A stretch of 64,000 nt of DNA from Labyrinthula sp. Ha (taxonomy: Eukaryota > Sar > Bigyra > Labyrinthulida > Labyrinthulaceae): NCBI GenBank assembly GCA_015227615.1, contig JAALGZ010000025.1:310001-374000 (forward strand), read 5' to 3'. Shown here one piece after another: positions 32,350-43,415 of this stretch. Numbering within the stretch: position 1 is the first letter of the stretch; every line of letters begins with the position of its first letter. The position numbers were made by a program, and so were the translations under genes. The notes under the pieces are model-generated. The model was not told where the DNA came from. It saw nothing but the letters and a program-made list of their open reading frames with translations, and made no database searches.

Positions 32350-35300
32350 GGTAAACTAAGCTGTAACGTTCTGAGTTTGACGTTAATGTGTAAATGTAAT
32401 AGGTATTTTTAAACTTTTAGCATGAAAAGCATAAAAATCTCCACATAAATGTCCAATCTTCACCGTAAATTTTAAAACCTAAGTACTTGAAGGAGGAATG
32501 TAAACATGTGGGAAAAGAACCACCTATTTTATATACTTAGTTATTAATTATTGTCTTTAAATGATCTTTCTACTCCATCTGCTTTAGGTTCTAACATAAC
32601 TCACAATTCAAATAAAAGCAATTCTCCCTTAATTTAAGTTCTGAAACTTGAATAAAAAACATTTTACAAATACTTCGTTAATTTAAGTGTTAAAATGAAG
32701 TAAATATGTGATATTCTCAACTTATTCTGTTTTTCAATAATGAAGAATCAAACATAGCAAGATACCGAGCATTCTAATACTAAATCTTGATTCACATGTT
32801 ATATTTCTTATTGACAGTAGCGCATTTATCTTTGGCTAAGCACTTGTATGAGAAGTTGAATCCAAAACATCATCTATAGTACCAAGACCTTCAATCCCTG
32901 TAACTGTATCATTGAAGATATCGCCATCAGCACTACCATCCACGTTGACATCAAAGAGCTCTTTATTTTAATCCATAGTATAATTAATAAAATCTGCAGA
33001 GGAAAGAGGATATTCCTTTTTCAACTCAGTATTTCCAGCATTAGCAGCCTCGCAGGATTTTAAAAATACAATGTTTTCTCTTTTTTGTGAACAAGTGTAT
33101 CTTTGTTTTTCTTTAGAAGATAATTAGGAATCTTATCTCCAACAACATCACCAAGTTTACTTTCAAAACTGAACTTATAACGATGACATACTCTTTGTCT
33201 AGGTTATATCTCCACAACTTCATACTATATTGTACTTATATAGAATACATATCTATTGAAATCACAATGGGTGATTACCATATATATATAACACTAATAT
33301 ATCAAGAACCAACAGAATAAAAAAGAAATTATTCTAAAGTATATTCAGTTGTGAAGAACACAAAAACAACCAACTTTGGAACATCTAATCACTTAGGAAC
33401 TATTATATCGACGCTGTTTTTATTAAATCCTGCTTACATTTACATTTCAAGAAGGAAGTCTATTCTTAAAAGCATCTTTATTCAGCTACATCTTAACTAT
33501 ATTACACACTATCATTACTCTAGTGTAATATAAATCCAGTTGACGGTAAAGAATCTCAGCTAAGGAATAAATAAGTATACGTGAAAGACCTTTAGAAGCA
33601 GATAATTAAAGCTTACAAGACGTTGTTATAAGAGGATCACCTATAAAAGGTATTAGATCTTTATTTTAACGCACAAATTTCTTTCTCGAGCATTCTCAAG
33701 TCAGAGGAACATATTCTAATTCCGGGAGTATTAAATGCGCTTCTAGAGATAGAAAGGTTAAAAACTCTAATACCTTTGCATGTGCTCCAGGATATCTTTG
33801 ATATAAAATATTTATTTATTTTAGCCTATAGTGTTCCTTCTATGTTTTTATTTCCTTTGTTATCTAACTTTTTGTTTTTTTTTTCTAGGCTATCTACAGA
33901 TACGGAGATATCTTGGTCATTTCTTGATTTCTGTTGGTTCTATTGGATTGACAGTAATGTAATATTGAGTTCATGTTAGTATTGGAGAAATATGAAAATA
34001 TAAAAAAGTAGTAGATTTTTTAATTCAGTCAAACTTAGAGTTAGAATATATGAATACAACTATTAAAGATTAAATTTTTCTACTTAAAATAATACCAAAC
34101 ACGTTTTATAAAAACAACAGCAAGATATTTAACTTGTAAAAATTAAAATACCACTTTTTTCCATAAATACGCCAGAAAAACGACCGCGATAATACTTTTT
34201 TCCTAAAATAAAAACTATAGCTTCGTTAATTTGTATTGGTCGTATCCATAGTAATTTATATGTGCTCTTAAGCATTTATCGTATGTAAAAATAAAAAAAA
34301 ACATACTTTTTTATATAAGAATTTGCAATTATATGATAGAGATCTGTATAATAAAAATCAATAAAAATTTCAAGCTTTTAATTTTTCTTTTTTAAGTTAC
34401 ATCAAACTAGTTCTAGATAGAGTTAAAGTCAAATTTCTTGCTACTTGTCTCATTAAAAGCTCAGTTTTGGCTATTTTAAAGTCGAGTTCGGAGTAAAGCT
34501 AAATTAAGTCAAATACCTATTGCTGAGATTAATAGGGAAGTTCTTGGAGATTCAACAAATAAAATTCGGAGGAATCCTAAGACACCCATACATCTGGGCG
34601 ACAGTCATATCTGAGAATGTTTTGTTATTCGGTATCATCTCTTCAGGAATAGTTGACATTAAACGGTATCCTTTTATAGAGTTTTTGAGACCTTGGAAAT
34701 AGGATACGTTGTTATGAAGTCTATACAGAAAACCTCAATACTCAAATAGTGTTGTTTATTGAGTTAAAATCACCTGTTTTTTTTAGACTAGTGAGTTTGT
34801 TTAAGTTCTATAGGAGTATTGCTTGAGGCATTAAACGGATTGAAGCTTAGAAAATCTTTATTTTAGCCCAATATCGGCTTTTCTTAAGAAACATTAAACA
34901 TTTCCAAAAATTAGAATTTTTGGTACATATCATTTTTTTAGTTTTTGAGTGCTCCCTAGTACAACAATTTAGGGGATTATAGCAAGACTGAGTGATTTCG
35001 TATTCTCAGATGTGCAAATTTTCAACATTTGACTTTTCTGAGTAAATTTTAGCTCAGTTACAGTTAACTAGAGAAGAAAAATCATGAGAAATGGTTAGAA
35101 AAGCTAGGTATAGTCAATCTTTAGGGTCGAAGAAGAACCAGATCATCTATAGAGTTGTTCTTTATGATGTTAAGTTTGAATGTAGGTTTGTAGAGATCAG
35201 TAAGCTTAGTGAAAAGGGCCCTTAAACTCAGCCTTTTTCAGAGTTTAAATTACTCATAATTATCAAATACCTTGATAAAAAAATGTTTGAAATTGTTTTT

Positions 35301-36299
35301 TTTAACGTGAAACATATTGTGGGTAATAATATTGTATTTGACGAAGATTTCTTGACAAAAAAACAAATAATATATGCCTTATTTTTAGTAATCATGGTTT
35401 TTTTATGCTTTATATTGTTTTAATCCTCTAAATTTTTATATTAGTAAGTACTAAGTTCAGTTTTCTATATTTTCTGAGCTTTATAGAAGAGTTGAAAAGG
35501 TATTGTTGATTATATGGCCATTACACTGCGTTTCTGACAAAATCGCTGATAAAGTTTTCAACACCTTGTAAAAACGAAGATTATAAAACATTTTTGTTTA
35601 CCAATAGGCCTAATTTAAATATAAGGTCTAACCTTGAAAGTTTATAGAAGTAACCTAACCTTTTTCTTCGTTGTTTTTAAGTCGATATGAATTGGATTTG
35701 CTATATTTTTGTGGTATTTGGTGTTCTACATAAATATATTCATTTCAAATCTAATCTTATCCTATATAGTTCGAAGGATATATTAAGGAACTTTCAAAGT
35801 TTGTGCTTTGGTTGTCATAGCTAAAAAAAGCATTGAGAAATAAGCTTTGTGATTATACAGAAATTGTTCTAAAATATATGATTACGTGAAAAGAACAGAA
35901 TAGAAATTATCTTTCAGTCCTCAAAAACAAAAAAATTAAAAACCAGCGGCTGGAAAAAACGTCTAAGATAAATCTTATAGATTACAATAGTACTTTACAG
36001 AGAGATTGAGCGAGATACAATAGAAACAAAAATTCCATTTGAAATTGACAAAATATTTTCAAATATAGATTTAAGTAGTATAATCCTAGTATTTCCAAGT
36101 AAGGGAAAATAAAAAAGTCAAAATCTCTTAAAATCTAAAATTTAAAGCATTTTAAATTTTATTTGGCTTATAAAGAAGAATTATGGGCTGAGAAAAAATG
36201 CTTTTCTTTGTAAAATCTTCATATGCTAAATTTCTTTTTGATATTCGGATACTATAACGTATATGAATGGTGATTGACTTCTTGAAAAACTGGACTCCT
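32350..36299. other. Gene-poor stretch between the two inverted repeats
   Basis: No intact gene. On the minus strand at about 33240-32860 there are coding-like pieces in different frames ('YKFSFESKLGDVVGDKIPNY', then 'LKSCEAANAGNTELKKEYP' and 'DGDIFNDTVTGIEGLGTID') that look like a decayed protein of unknown family. Otherwise AT-rich sequence with short frames only. Confidence 0.4.
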
Positions 36300-36890
36300 T
36301 TCTTTGAGTGCATAGGAAACTAAAATCTCTTTTAAAAGGTGTATCATAGATTTTTTGAAAAGGATTTTGGACCAAGATATAACCATTTCTATTTGAAGAC
36401 TGTGCAAAACTCTTTCTATTGCCAAGGTATTACCTCTATTTTCTCAGTTGCATTTTCACTCAGAGAGTAGAATTAGTTTTTTAAAATTTTTTAGAAAATG
36501 TACTTGGAATATTTGGCCACTTTCCAGGAGCTATTTTAACCTTGGATTGAAATAACTTTAAGGGTAAGGTTAGTAGTCATAAGAAGATTCTTATATAAAT
36601 TAATTTTCACATGATGTTGATTCTATTTTGCATCTACTTTTGAGCCAGCTTTTGCTTCAGTTTTATTCCTTTACAGAAAAGGTATAGACATAATATATTA
36701 TGGAGATATTATTTTGGACAGAATATTTAATGGTTAAAAATTTTTGGAAACCCAAAAAGTTGTCGCTAATTTATTGGTAACGTTAATTTTCCACGAATTA
36801 ACGGAATCCTTAACGTTAAGAAAAATTTGAATATTTTTTCCGTTAATTACCGTTTTTAACGTAAAAAAAAACCAATTTGTTTATATTCAT
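36300..36890 (-). repeat. Unclassified dispersed repeat, copy B
   Basis: Diverged reverse-complement copy of 30835-31390. On the minus strand it starts with TTAACG/CGTTAA-rich sequence and runs through the same ordered blocks as copy A. The inner boundary near 36300 is where similarity fades. Confidence 0.6.
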
Positions 36891-37218
36891 TAATCTACTT
36901 GTGGTCAGAATTTGCATGACAGACAGTCATACGATTTCCAATACCAAATAGCACAATTTCATTGGTTGAACCCTGGAAACAGGAATTCAACTGAAAGTGA
37001 AAAAAAAGCAACACTCAAAATGAAATGAGTACTTTGGAGGTTGCAATAGAAACTAATAACTATCATATTTTTCGACATGACAAGTGGAACACAGAACTGG
37101 ATATAAATGCTTCGTTGGAGGCAAGATATGAACTCACATAATTGATGCACTTACTGGACTTGAGTTAGATCAAGAGGATCAAGGTGCCGCTGATGTTCTC
37201 TATATAGTTTAGAAGAAT

Positions 37219-37791
37219 ATGGAAAATAAAGAAGGCCAAAAGTTCTTCGTAAACCTTTTTCACTTCCTAATTGGTAAAACATTTCAATTCTTTAAGCATA
37301 AAGGAAATCATGGTCTCCTGAGTAAGAAAGGCTTCCTGAAAACATCAATCGAACTTGGCCAAGTGTTTATCTTTGACTGGTTTCTAGCTACCGGTTTTAA
37401 TCTTGATCAGGTTATCAACTTCGATACATGCTCCTTGAATCGCAATCTATTTTCTGAAGTACATGCGGATGAAAAAATCAGCTGTCATATTTACTTAAAG
37501 TCATTTGAAACAGAATCTGGTTATATATGTTCAACTTGTGAAGTACAAAGGTGCAAAGAGTGTTACTTTTTGGACAATGATAGAATTGTTACTACAGTTG
37601 AAAACTATTTGCTAAGCATGAAATTTCAGGATGATCAATTAATTTGTTTATCTTCTGGTGTATTTAACTTTGTTCGAAAGCCTTTGGGAAAAGATCTGTT
37701 TAACTGTATAGATAAGGATAATTCAATAATAAGAGGGAACGGAACAGACGTTATTATTCAAAATGCAAGAATGTTATTAGATTCTGGTTAA
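37219..37791 (+). CDS. Unrecognised 190-codon reading frame, possible transposon relic
   Basis: Coding-like frame with a Cys cluster ('YICSTCEVQRCKECYF', near 107-122) and a hydrophobic helical segment ('GQVFIFDWFLATGFNLDQV', near 46-64). Coding-like sequence continues past its TAA at 37789 for about 40 codons in the same frame, and upstream to about 37020 through stops, so it looks like part of a larger decayed gene. I considered a Merlin/ISXO2-type transposase because of the helical segment, but the usual catalytic motifs are not visible, so no function is assigned. It lies just beyond the C-terminal end of the Crypton relic, on the opposite strand. Confidence 0.35.
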   Translation: MENKEGQKFFVNLFHFLIGKTFQFFKHKGNHGLLSKKGFLKTSIELGQVFIFDWFLATGFNLDQVINFDTCSLNRNLFSEVHADEKISCHIYLKSFETESGYICSTCEVQRCKECYFLDNDRIVTTVENYLLSMKFQDDQLICLSSGVFNFVRKPLGKDLFNCIDKDNSIIRGNGTDVIIQNARMLLDSG

Positions 37792-37915
37792 GCTGATAAA
37801 AGGCTAATTGACTTACAAAGATATAAAGCTGAATTTGTACAAAGACAGTTTGATTCATTGTTAGCTAAACATGAACTAGTTATTTCTGTAACCCTGAAAT
37901 CAACTGAGGTTTATT

Positions 37916-40115
37916 CTATTCCCAAAGATGTTCATTTTGGTGTCTGGAATTTTCTATTCTAGTTAATTGCAACTGTTTTCCTTTTAATTTTACAAACGTT
38001 TGCCAACTTAATTCCTTTGTCCTTCTAGATCTCTTCATTAGGGTAAATTTTTTCACTTCAAGAACTTGTTTACATTCATCAAACCAAATTTGACTATCCT
38101 GAAAACTTTTAATTGATGTAGACATATTTTTCCTGCTTGCTTCATTCTCAAGTAAGTTCATCAAGAATTTTAAATCACTGAGTTTTTTCGATAATTACGA
38201 TTAGACATGTCAATTGGCGTGCAAGTGTTCAATGGTCGTAGGTTTTTTTCAGCATTGCCAAAGTTCCAAATCAACCAGGGAGAACGCGCAGTTTCTTTTG
38301 AAAATGAAAGCCCTACAGAGACAAGTATTAGAACATTATCTGGCCAAAGTTTTAAGGTGGAAGGAGGAGTCGAGTTTATCATATGTTAAATCTTTTCCGC
38401 TTCATTGCCATCATTGCCTGTAAGGGTTCTCATTCTTTCTACGACAAATTATGTTTCATGCTTTGCAAACGATTTATCTAGCATCTTTTTTAGTACAGAA
38501 TGTGTGATTACTCCAGATTTAGCATCACGTTCCTCTAAAACATCTTTAATTTGGGTAGAAATGATTGATCTGTCCTCAATTCTAGATCTTTCATTTCGTT
38601 GAACCAACTCATCTGTAACTCTTCCCACTTGATGAATTTTTGTTAAGATATCTACGTGTGAGGGAATTCATGTCGCCTGGAGACCACTTCCATCAGAGTT
38701 AGAAACACCGCAAATCGCTTTTTCTCTAAGAGTTTGAACTAGGCCTTTCTCCTGAAAAATTGGGGTGTTAGAAAGAAGATTATTTTCTGGTAACTCTTTT
38801 CTTAAAAAATTTCCTGGTACACCTTTGATGCTAAACAAAACTCCAGAATCAAAGAGATTTGTTTTGGAGCACTTGGAAACATCAACTGCTTAGTTCTTTC
38901 TACCTGGTCATCAGTAAACGTAAATCTTGGTGGTAATGTAGAAAACTTGTAGCTACTAATTGGTAGACCGCTTACAGTACGTCCCATGTAATGATCCCCA
39001 GCAGCTTGAAAGCAAAGGTAGACCTTTAATACAGTGCCCACTGACCACCCGGCACGTAACTTAACTGCAGCAATTTGAGGTGCATTAGTGTGACCTGAAG
39101 CACAAAAGGTTGCTACACCCTTTTTTTAGAGAATGACTTCCAAACTCCTAAGGAGTCAAATTTCTTCTCCTAAGCTCGTTCTCAACCTCATCGAGACTAA
39201 AAATTCTTTTCTGACCTTTTCTAAATCTGTCGTATTTATTGTTTCCACCAAAAAGAGAGGTACCATCTCCAAACCCAAAGTTTGACCTGTATATGTCAAG
39301 GGACAAAGCAGGACAAATTTCAGGTTATAGCAAAATAGAGTAAAAGTGTCTAGGATCTCCAGCTTTTCACCTGCTTGATCATTCTTCTGATGGCAGAAAA
39401 TGATGCAAAGGGCCTTTTCTTTCCAAGTTAAACGTCTGTAATGAATGTCGAAAGTGTTAACAGCTCTACACATTAAGTTCCAAGCGATTGTTAAAAATGT
39501 TTTGAAGAAAATAAAATCCTTTTTCTCTGTGTGCAACATTGCTAAACTGGGGATCTTGAACAAAGGCATTTAAAGAGGGTCTTTCCCACGTTTAATCACA
39601 CCTTGACCTGCTTGTTCTTCCGAAGCAACTTTTCTTTTTTAATCTCTAAAATGATTTTTTAAATCGTTCTCGAACTCAGAACTGAAACGAACTTTGTGTT
39701 GACGGTAAAGACTGTAAAGAGCAGAACGGTGAGTTGAGTAATTAAAAAACTGAGAAAACTACCATCACTTCTTTTCGTAGTTACAATCCACGACATAAAG
39801 GTTTCTATATCAAGCTCGTCAATTTTCAAGGGTGGTAAATTCGAAAAGGTTTAAATTGTTTTCCTAATGAGTTTTAAATTCATTGGCGCTTCAGCATCAC
39901 TTCCTTCCTTCAACTTGTTAAGAAAATCTTAAGCCAAAACATTGGGCTTGTTTTTTACGCACCAAGCTAAAAATTGGGTGTAGGAACCCTCGTACGAGCT
40001 CTGAGAGTTTTTAGCAATTGTGCTTGCTCTGATTTCAGAAACATGTTGTGAAATCTCTGCCCAATCCTCTTCATTCACTCGATCGTCAATTTTTCTTCGA
40101 ACTAAAAAAATAAGT
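37916..40115 (-). pseudogene. Decayed Crypton: tyrosine recombinase with GCR1_C-like domain
   Basis: Read on the minus strand the parts are in Crypton order. About 40110-39940 is the SAM-like core-binding region ('STIAKNSQSSYEGSYTQFL'). About 39500-39400 holds 'NLMCRAVNTFDIHYRRLTW' with the first catalytic-type Arg, and 'FCHQKNDQAGE'. About 39140-39000 holds 'GSHSLKKGVATFCASG', 'LRAGWSVGTVLKVYL' and 'AAGDHYMGRTVSGLP', the conserved catalytic block. About 39000-38930 holds 'FSTLPPRF'. About 38330-38170 is the W-rich GCR1_C-type DNA-binding motif ('PWLIWNFGNAEKNLRPL'). Several in-frame stops (for example near 39150, 38670, 38450 and 38390) and frame changes show it is dead. This architecture is typical of oomycete and fungal Cryptons. 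Cryptons have no terminal inverted repeats, so ends are not defined. Confidence 0.82.
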
Positions 40116-40831
40116 AGGAAACAGGTTCTAGCAACACTTTAGATATTAGGTGAAACATAAAATTACTTTTCCCCAATACAAACAAGAAAAGCAACAAAGG
40201 TTAACCCATTTTTTCTCTTCTATTGATTGCATTTTAGGCAAATAGTAAAGTCGCGTATCGTCAAAAAATACAGAAGATATCACAAAGTATTATATAAATA
40301 AAAGCAGCTTTAAAAGAGCTTTCCAACAAGCCAAAAATCGTTAAAAAAGACGAAATATTCGCCGAGTTTTACCTATTTCTTTTTTTTTGAGCACTCTTTG
40401 TTTGATTTGTGTTTGTTTTCATAAAACTAGAATTGTATGGTAATCCCCCACTGTGATTTTATCCGGTGTTCTCTTTTGCAAAGGTTCGCAAAACCAAAAG
40501 ACCTTTTCATTGGCTTTTTAAGAAAAGTATAACAGCTGTCATACGAATTCCTGTTAAAAATGGCTTAACTTTTACCTAGGAAAATTCTAGCACAAAATTT
40601 TGAAAAAATAAATTATGACTTAACGGAATTCGTTTGACCTTCTGTCATGCAAAAAACACAAATTTTGGGTAATTTTGTCATACTTTTTTCGGTTAATTTG
40701 GAATAAGAATCAGATCGGCTATTTTTTCACAATGAGAACTTTTTCAAACGGGATTCTCATTAATTCCCGAGAAAAAAATATATTTCTCGAATTTCAAATA
40801 TAAAAACTAAATTAAACAAAAAACGTAAAAA
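40116..40831. other. Intergenic between Crypton relic and Roco gene
   Basis: AT-rich, no frame or motif. Would contain the Roco promoter; no element can be named by eye. Confidence 0.5.
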
Positions 40832-43415
40832 ATGTCATTTAAAGCCCCATTAATTAAACAACAATTTGAGAACAGAAATCAAAGCAATAAGTTCATCATT
40901 CAATGGTTTATTTATTTCCCCTTCTAATTCATAGGTCTTATGATGAGAATTACAACTCAACTGAAGGTGAAAGGTTTAGAAGAGAAGCAGAAGAGTTTGT
41001 TATAAAAGTGAATATGAACAAAGAGATTACGAGGTTGAGGTATTCATATATCTTGTTTTATGGTTTAGTTTTTACTTCTGTCCTTTAGATTTTATTGGAA
41101 AAAGCCTTTCTATTTGGTTTGAAAAGTTTCCAAAGGTTAAAGAACTTCAGTATTTTCTTGTTTTGTTTTTATTTTAGGTTTTATTATTGTCATTTAAACA
41201 CCTTGAATTTTATTGGAATGGAAAAAATGAAAAAAAGACTGAATATTGAGTCAATAATGTATATTTTTTGTTGTTTTTATGTTTTAGTTTTAAATTGTGT
41301 AATATTCCAAAAGATAATTCTCTTTCTCAGTTTTTAAAAGGACAAAAAATAAAGTTAATAAAGTAAAACTTTATATTTATATTCATAATAGTCTTATTCA
41401 AAATAACATAAAAAAACAAACACTTTTTAAAATATTGAAGGAAGTTTCAAAAATGAATACTTTGATAAGTGTTTTGTATTCTCTCTTCTTTTCTTTATTT
41501 GTAGTATTGAAGAAGATAATTTGAGCTTTCAAAACCCAGAAATTACCAATTTAACAAAACAGTGTTTGGAAAATTTGCCTGTTTTGTTGAAGTTTATGTG
41601 TATTTTTGTTTTCTTTTGAGTTTTAGTTTGCGAGTTGCTGAAACAAATATTGAAGAAAACAAGAATGAAGTTCAAAATTTACTAGATAATCATTCTTCAC
41701 TTTTGTTATTTGAACTTGGAAAAAATAAATTCAATAGTAAAAAATTAGAAGAAAGAATGAAAAGTTATGTTTCATTAAAGCTAAAAGATAAATACAATAA
41801 CCGAACTATTTTAAATGAATGTCAAGTTTTTTTTATGGGTGATGGAAGAGTTGGAAAAACTTCTACCATAAGAAGTATATTTGACAAAAGGTTTTTACTT
41901 GAAAACAATTCAACCTTAGTTTTGAATGATATTGATATATTTTCAATAAACCCAGCCAATTATATCTGGAACTCAATATCTAAATATGAACTAAGTGTTC
42001 AACGAGTAAAAAATAGTCTTCCCCGTGTTGTTTATTATGATTTTGATCCTAATCAAGAAGTTGAAACAAAATATAAACTTGATTTTGAAAAAGAACTTCT
42101 TTCAAGAACAGTTTCTGATGAAAAGTTTATCGAGCAAATGAAAACAAGCTCTCCTGGTTTTGCTAAACGTGATGTTTATTTCCGTGTTTATGATTTTGGT
42201 GGACAAGAAATATTTTCTTCTGTTCATCATATTTTTATGAACTCAAATTCACTTTATTTTATAGTTTTTAATATGACTAAAATATCTCAAAATGAATTAT
42301 TTAGATTAAAATTTTGGTGTGAAAGTATTTTAAGAAATACAGAAAAAGCACCAGTTATTTTTATTGGTACATATTTAAGAAGATATAAAAGAAAGAATGA
42401 TGATACAAATCTAGAAAAAATACAAAAAAAACTTCAGGACTTTGTTGAAAATCTTTCTTCTGAGTTGAACATATTGAAAAATGATTTGAATATTTTCTTT
42501 CCTATTGAGAATTCAAAACTAGATTCTCAAGAGAAAAAAGATATAAAAGATAAAATAAAAAGTCTTACTTCTGGAGCAGCTGGAATAAATAAAGAAAATT
42601 TTCTTAATTTTAAAATGAGAACTGCACAAATTCTTTTCCTTGATAATTGTCGAGAACAAACAAATATTATGACTTTGAAAGAATTTGAAGATAAATCTTA
42701 TTCTTGTGGTTTTGAAGATTGGGAAGTTGAAGCTATGCTTAGAATATATTCAAAAGTTGGTTTAATTTGTTATTTTTCTTATTTAGATTTGGAAGTAGAT
42801 GAAAACTTTATATTTTTTACACCTTCTTATCTTGCTCAAGCTTTAGGAGCCTTTATTCGTGATCCAAATTTTCATGAACTTGCATTTAGAATTCCAAGTG
42901 ATAAATTTTCTTTATATAGAATTTATGTTGATAAAGGAAAACTAAATAAAGAACTTTTTAATATTTTATTAAAAGAATATTCTGATAAAGAAAAGAAATA
43001 TATATTTGAACTATCTCTAAAAAATCTTATTTTAGTAAGAGTTGAGAATGAAGCTGATAAATATATTCTTCCTGAATTACTTCCACCTATTAATGATAAA
43101 ATAAAACCTACTTTCACAAATGATATAGAGTTTAGTTTTAACTCTCCTTTAAGATTATCCATATTTGTTAAAGTAATCACTTTTCTTCAAAAAGAAGATA
43201 ATATATCTGATTGTTTTATTTTTAAATATTTTAGCAGATTTATTTTCAACAATAATAGAATAGTTGATATTTTTGTTAAGACTGAAAAGAGTATTGGTTT
43301 TAGTTTAGTTCAAGGTGGAAGTTTTGATTGGTTGAAAGAAATAGTTGGACGTGTTTCTATGGATTTGATACTTTTGGATAATAGTTTTATTCTTGTTCAA
43401 GTGAATAGTGTTTGA
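40832..43415 (+). CDS. LRR-Roc-COR (Roco) protein, eight exons
   Basis: Roco proteins are large GTPases in which Roc (Ras-of-complex) and COR act together, usually as dimers. Spliced model: exons 40832-40905, 40935-41039, 41069-41149, 41178-41258, 41288-41362, 41392-41475, 41505-41591, 41627-43415. This removes seven introns totalling 208 nt and leaves 2,376 nt, 791 residues. All seven introns are phase 2, and the internal exons are 75-105 nt, about one leucine-rich repeat each ('VKELQFYYCHLNTLNFIG', 'LPVLLNLRVAETNIEEN'). Roc: P-loop 'GDGRVGKTS' at 267-275, G3 'DFGGQE' at 385-390, G4-like 'IFIGTYLRRYK'. COR about 520-740, including 'DWEVEAMLRIYSKVGLICYF' and 'ILPELLPP'. There is no kinase domain, unlike LRRK2; the protein ends after COR with a TGA. 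Without splicing the first exons would be missed and the start placed inside intron 6. Confidence 0.88.
40906..41626 (+). other. Seven micro-introns in the Roco gene
   Basis: Predicted introns: 40906-40934 (29 nt), 41040-41068 (29), 41150-41177 (28), 41259-41287 (29), 41363-41391 (29), 41476-41504 (29), 41592-41626 (35). Donors are GTTTAT, GTATTC, GTATTT, GTATAT, GTAAAA, GTATTC and GTTTAT. Acceptors are mostly T-rich and end TAG. Each join keeps the leucine-rich repeat pattern and frame, and the total leaves a coding length divisible by three. Confidence 0.85.

Noticed and set aside
37219-37791. Merlin/ISXO2 transposase assignment
   Set aside because: Only a helical segment resembles the family; the catalytic motifs are not seen.
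41562-41626. ATG at 41562 as the Roco start, with a hydrophobic leader that looks like a signal peptide
   Set aside because: 41592-41626 is a typical T-rich intron, and upstream exons continue the leucine-rich repeat pattern in frame back to 40832. The hydrophobic leader is translated intron.
43413-43415. TGA as a sense codon in this organism
   Set aside because: TGA is the natural stop of the Roco gene, and other host genes use TAA and TAG. The standard code explains the intact genes.
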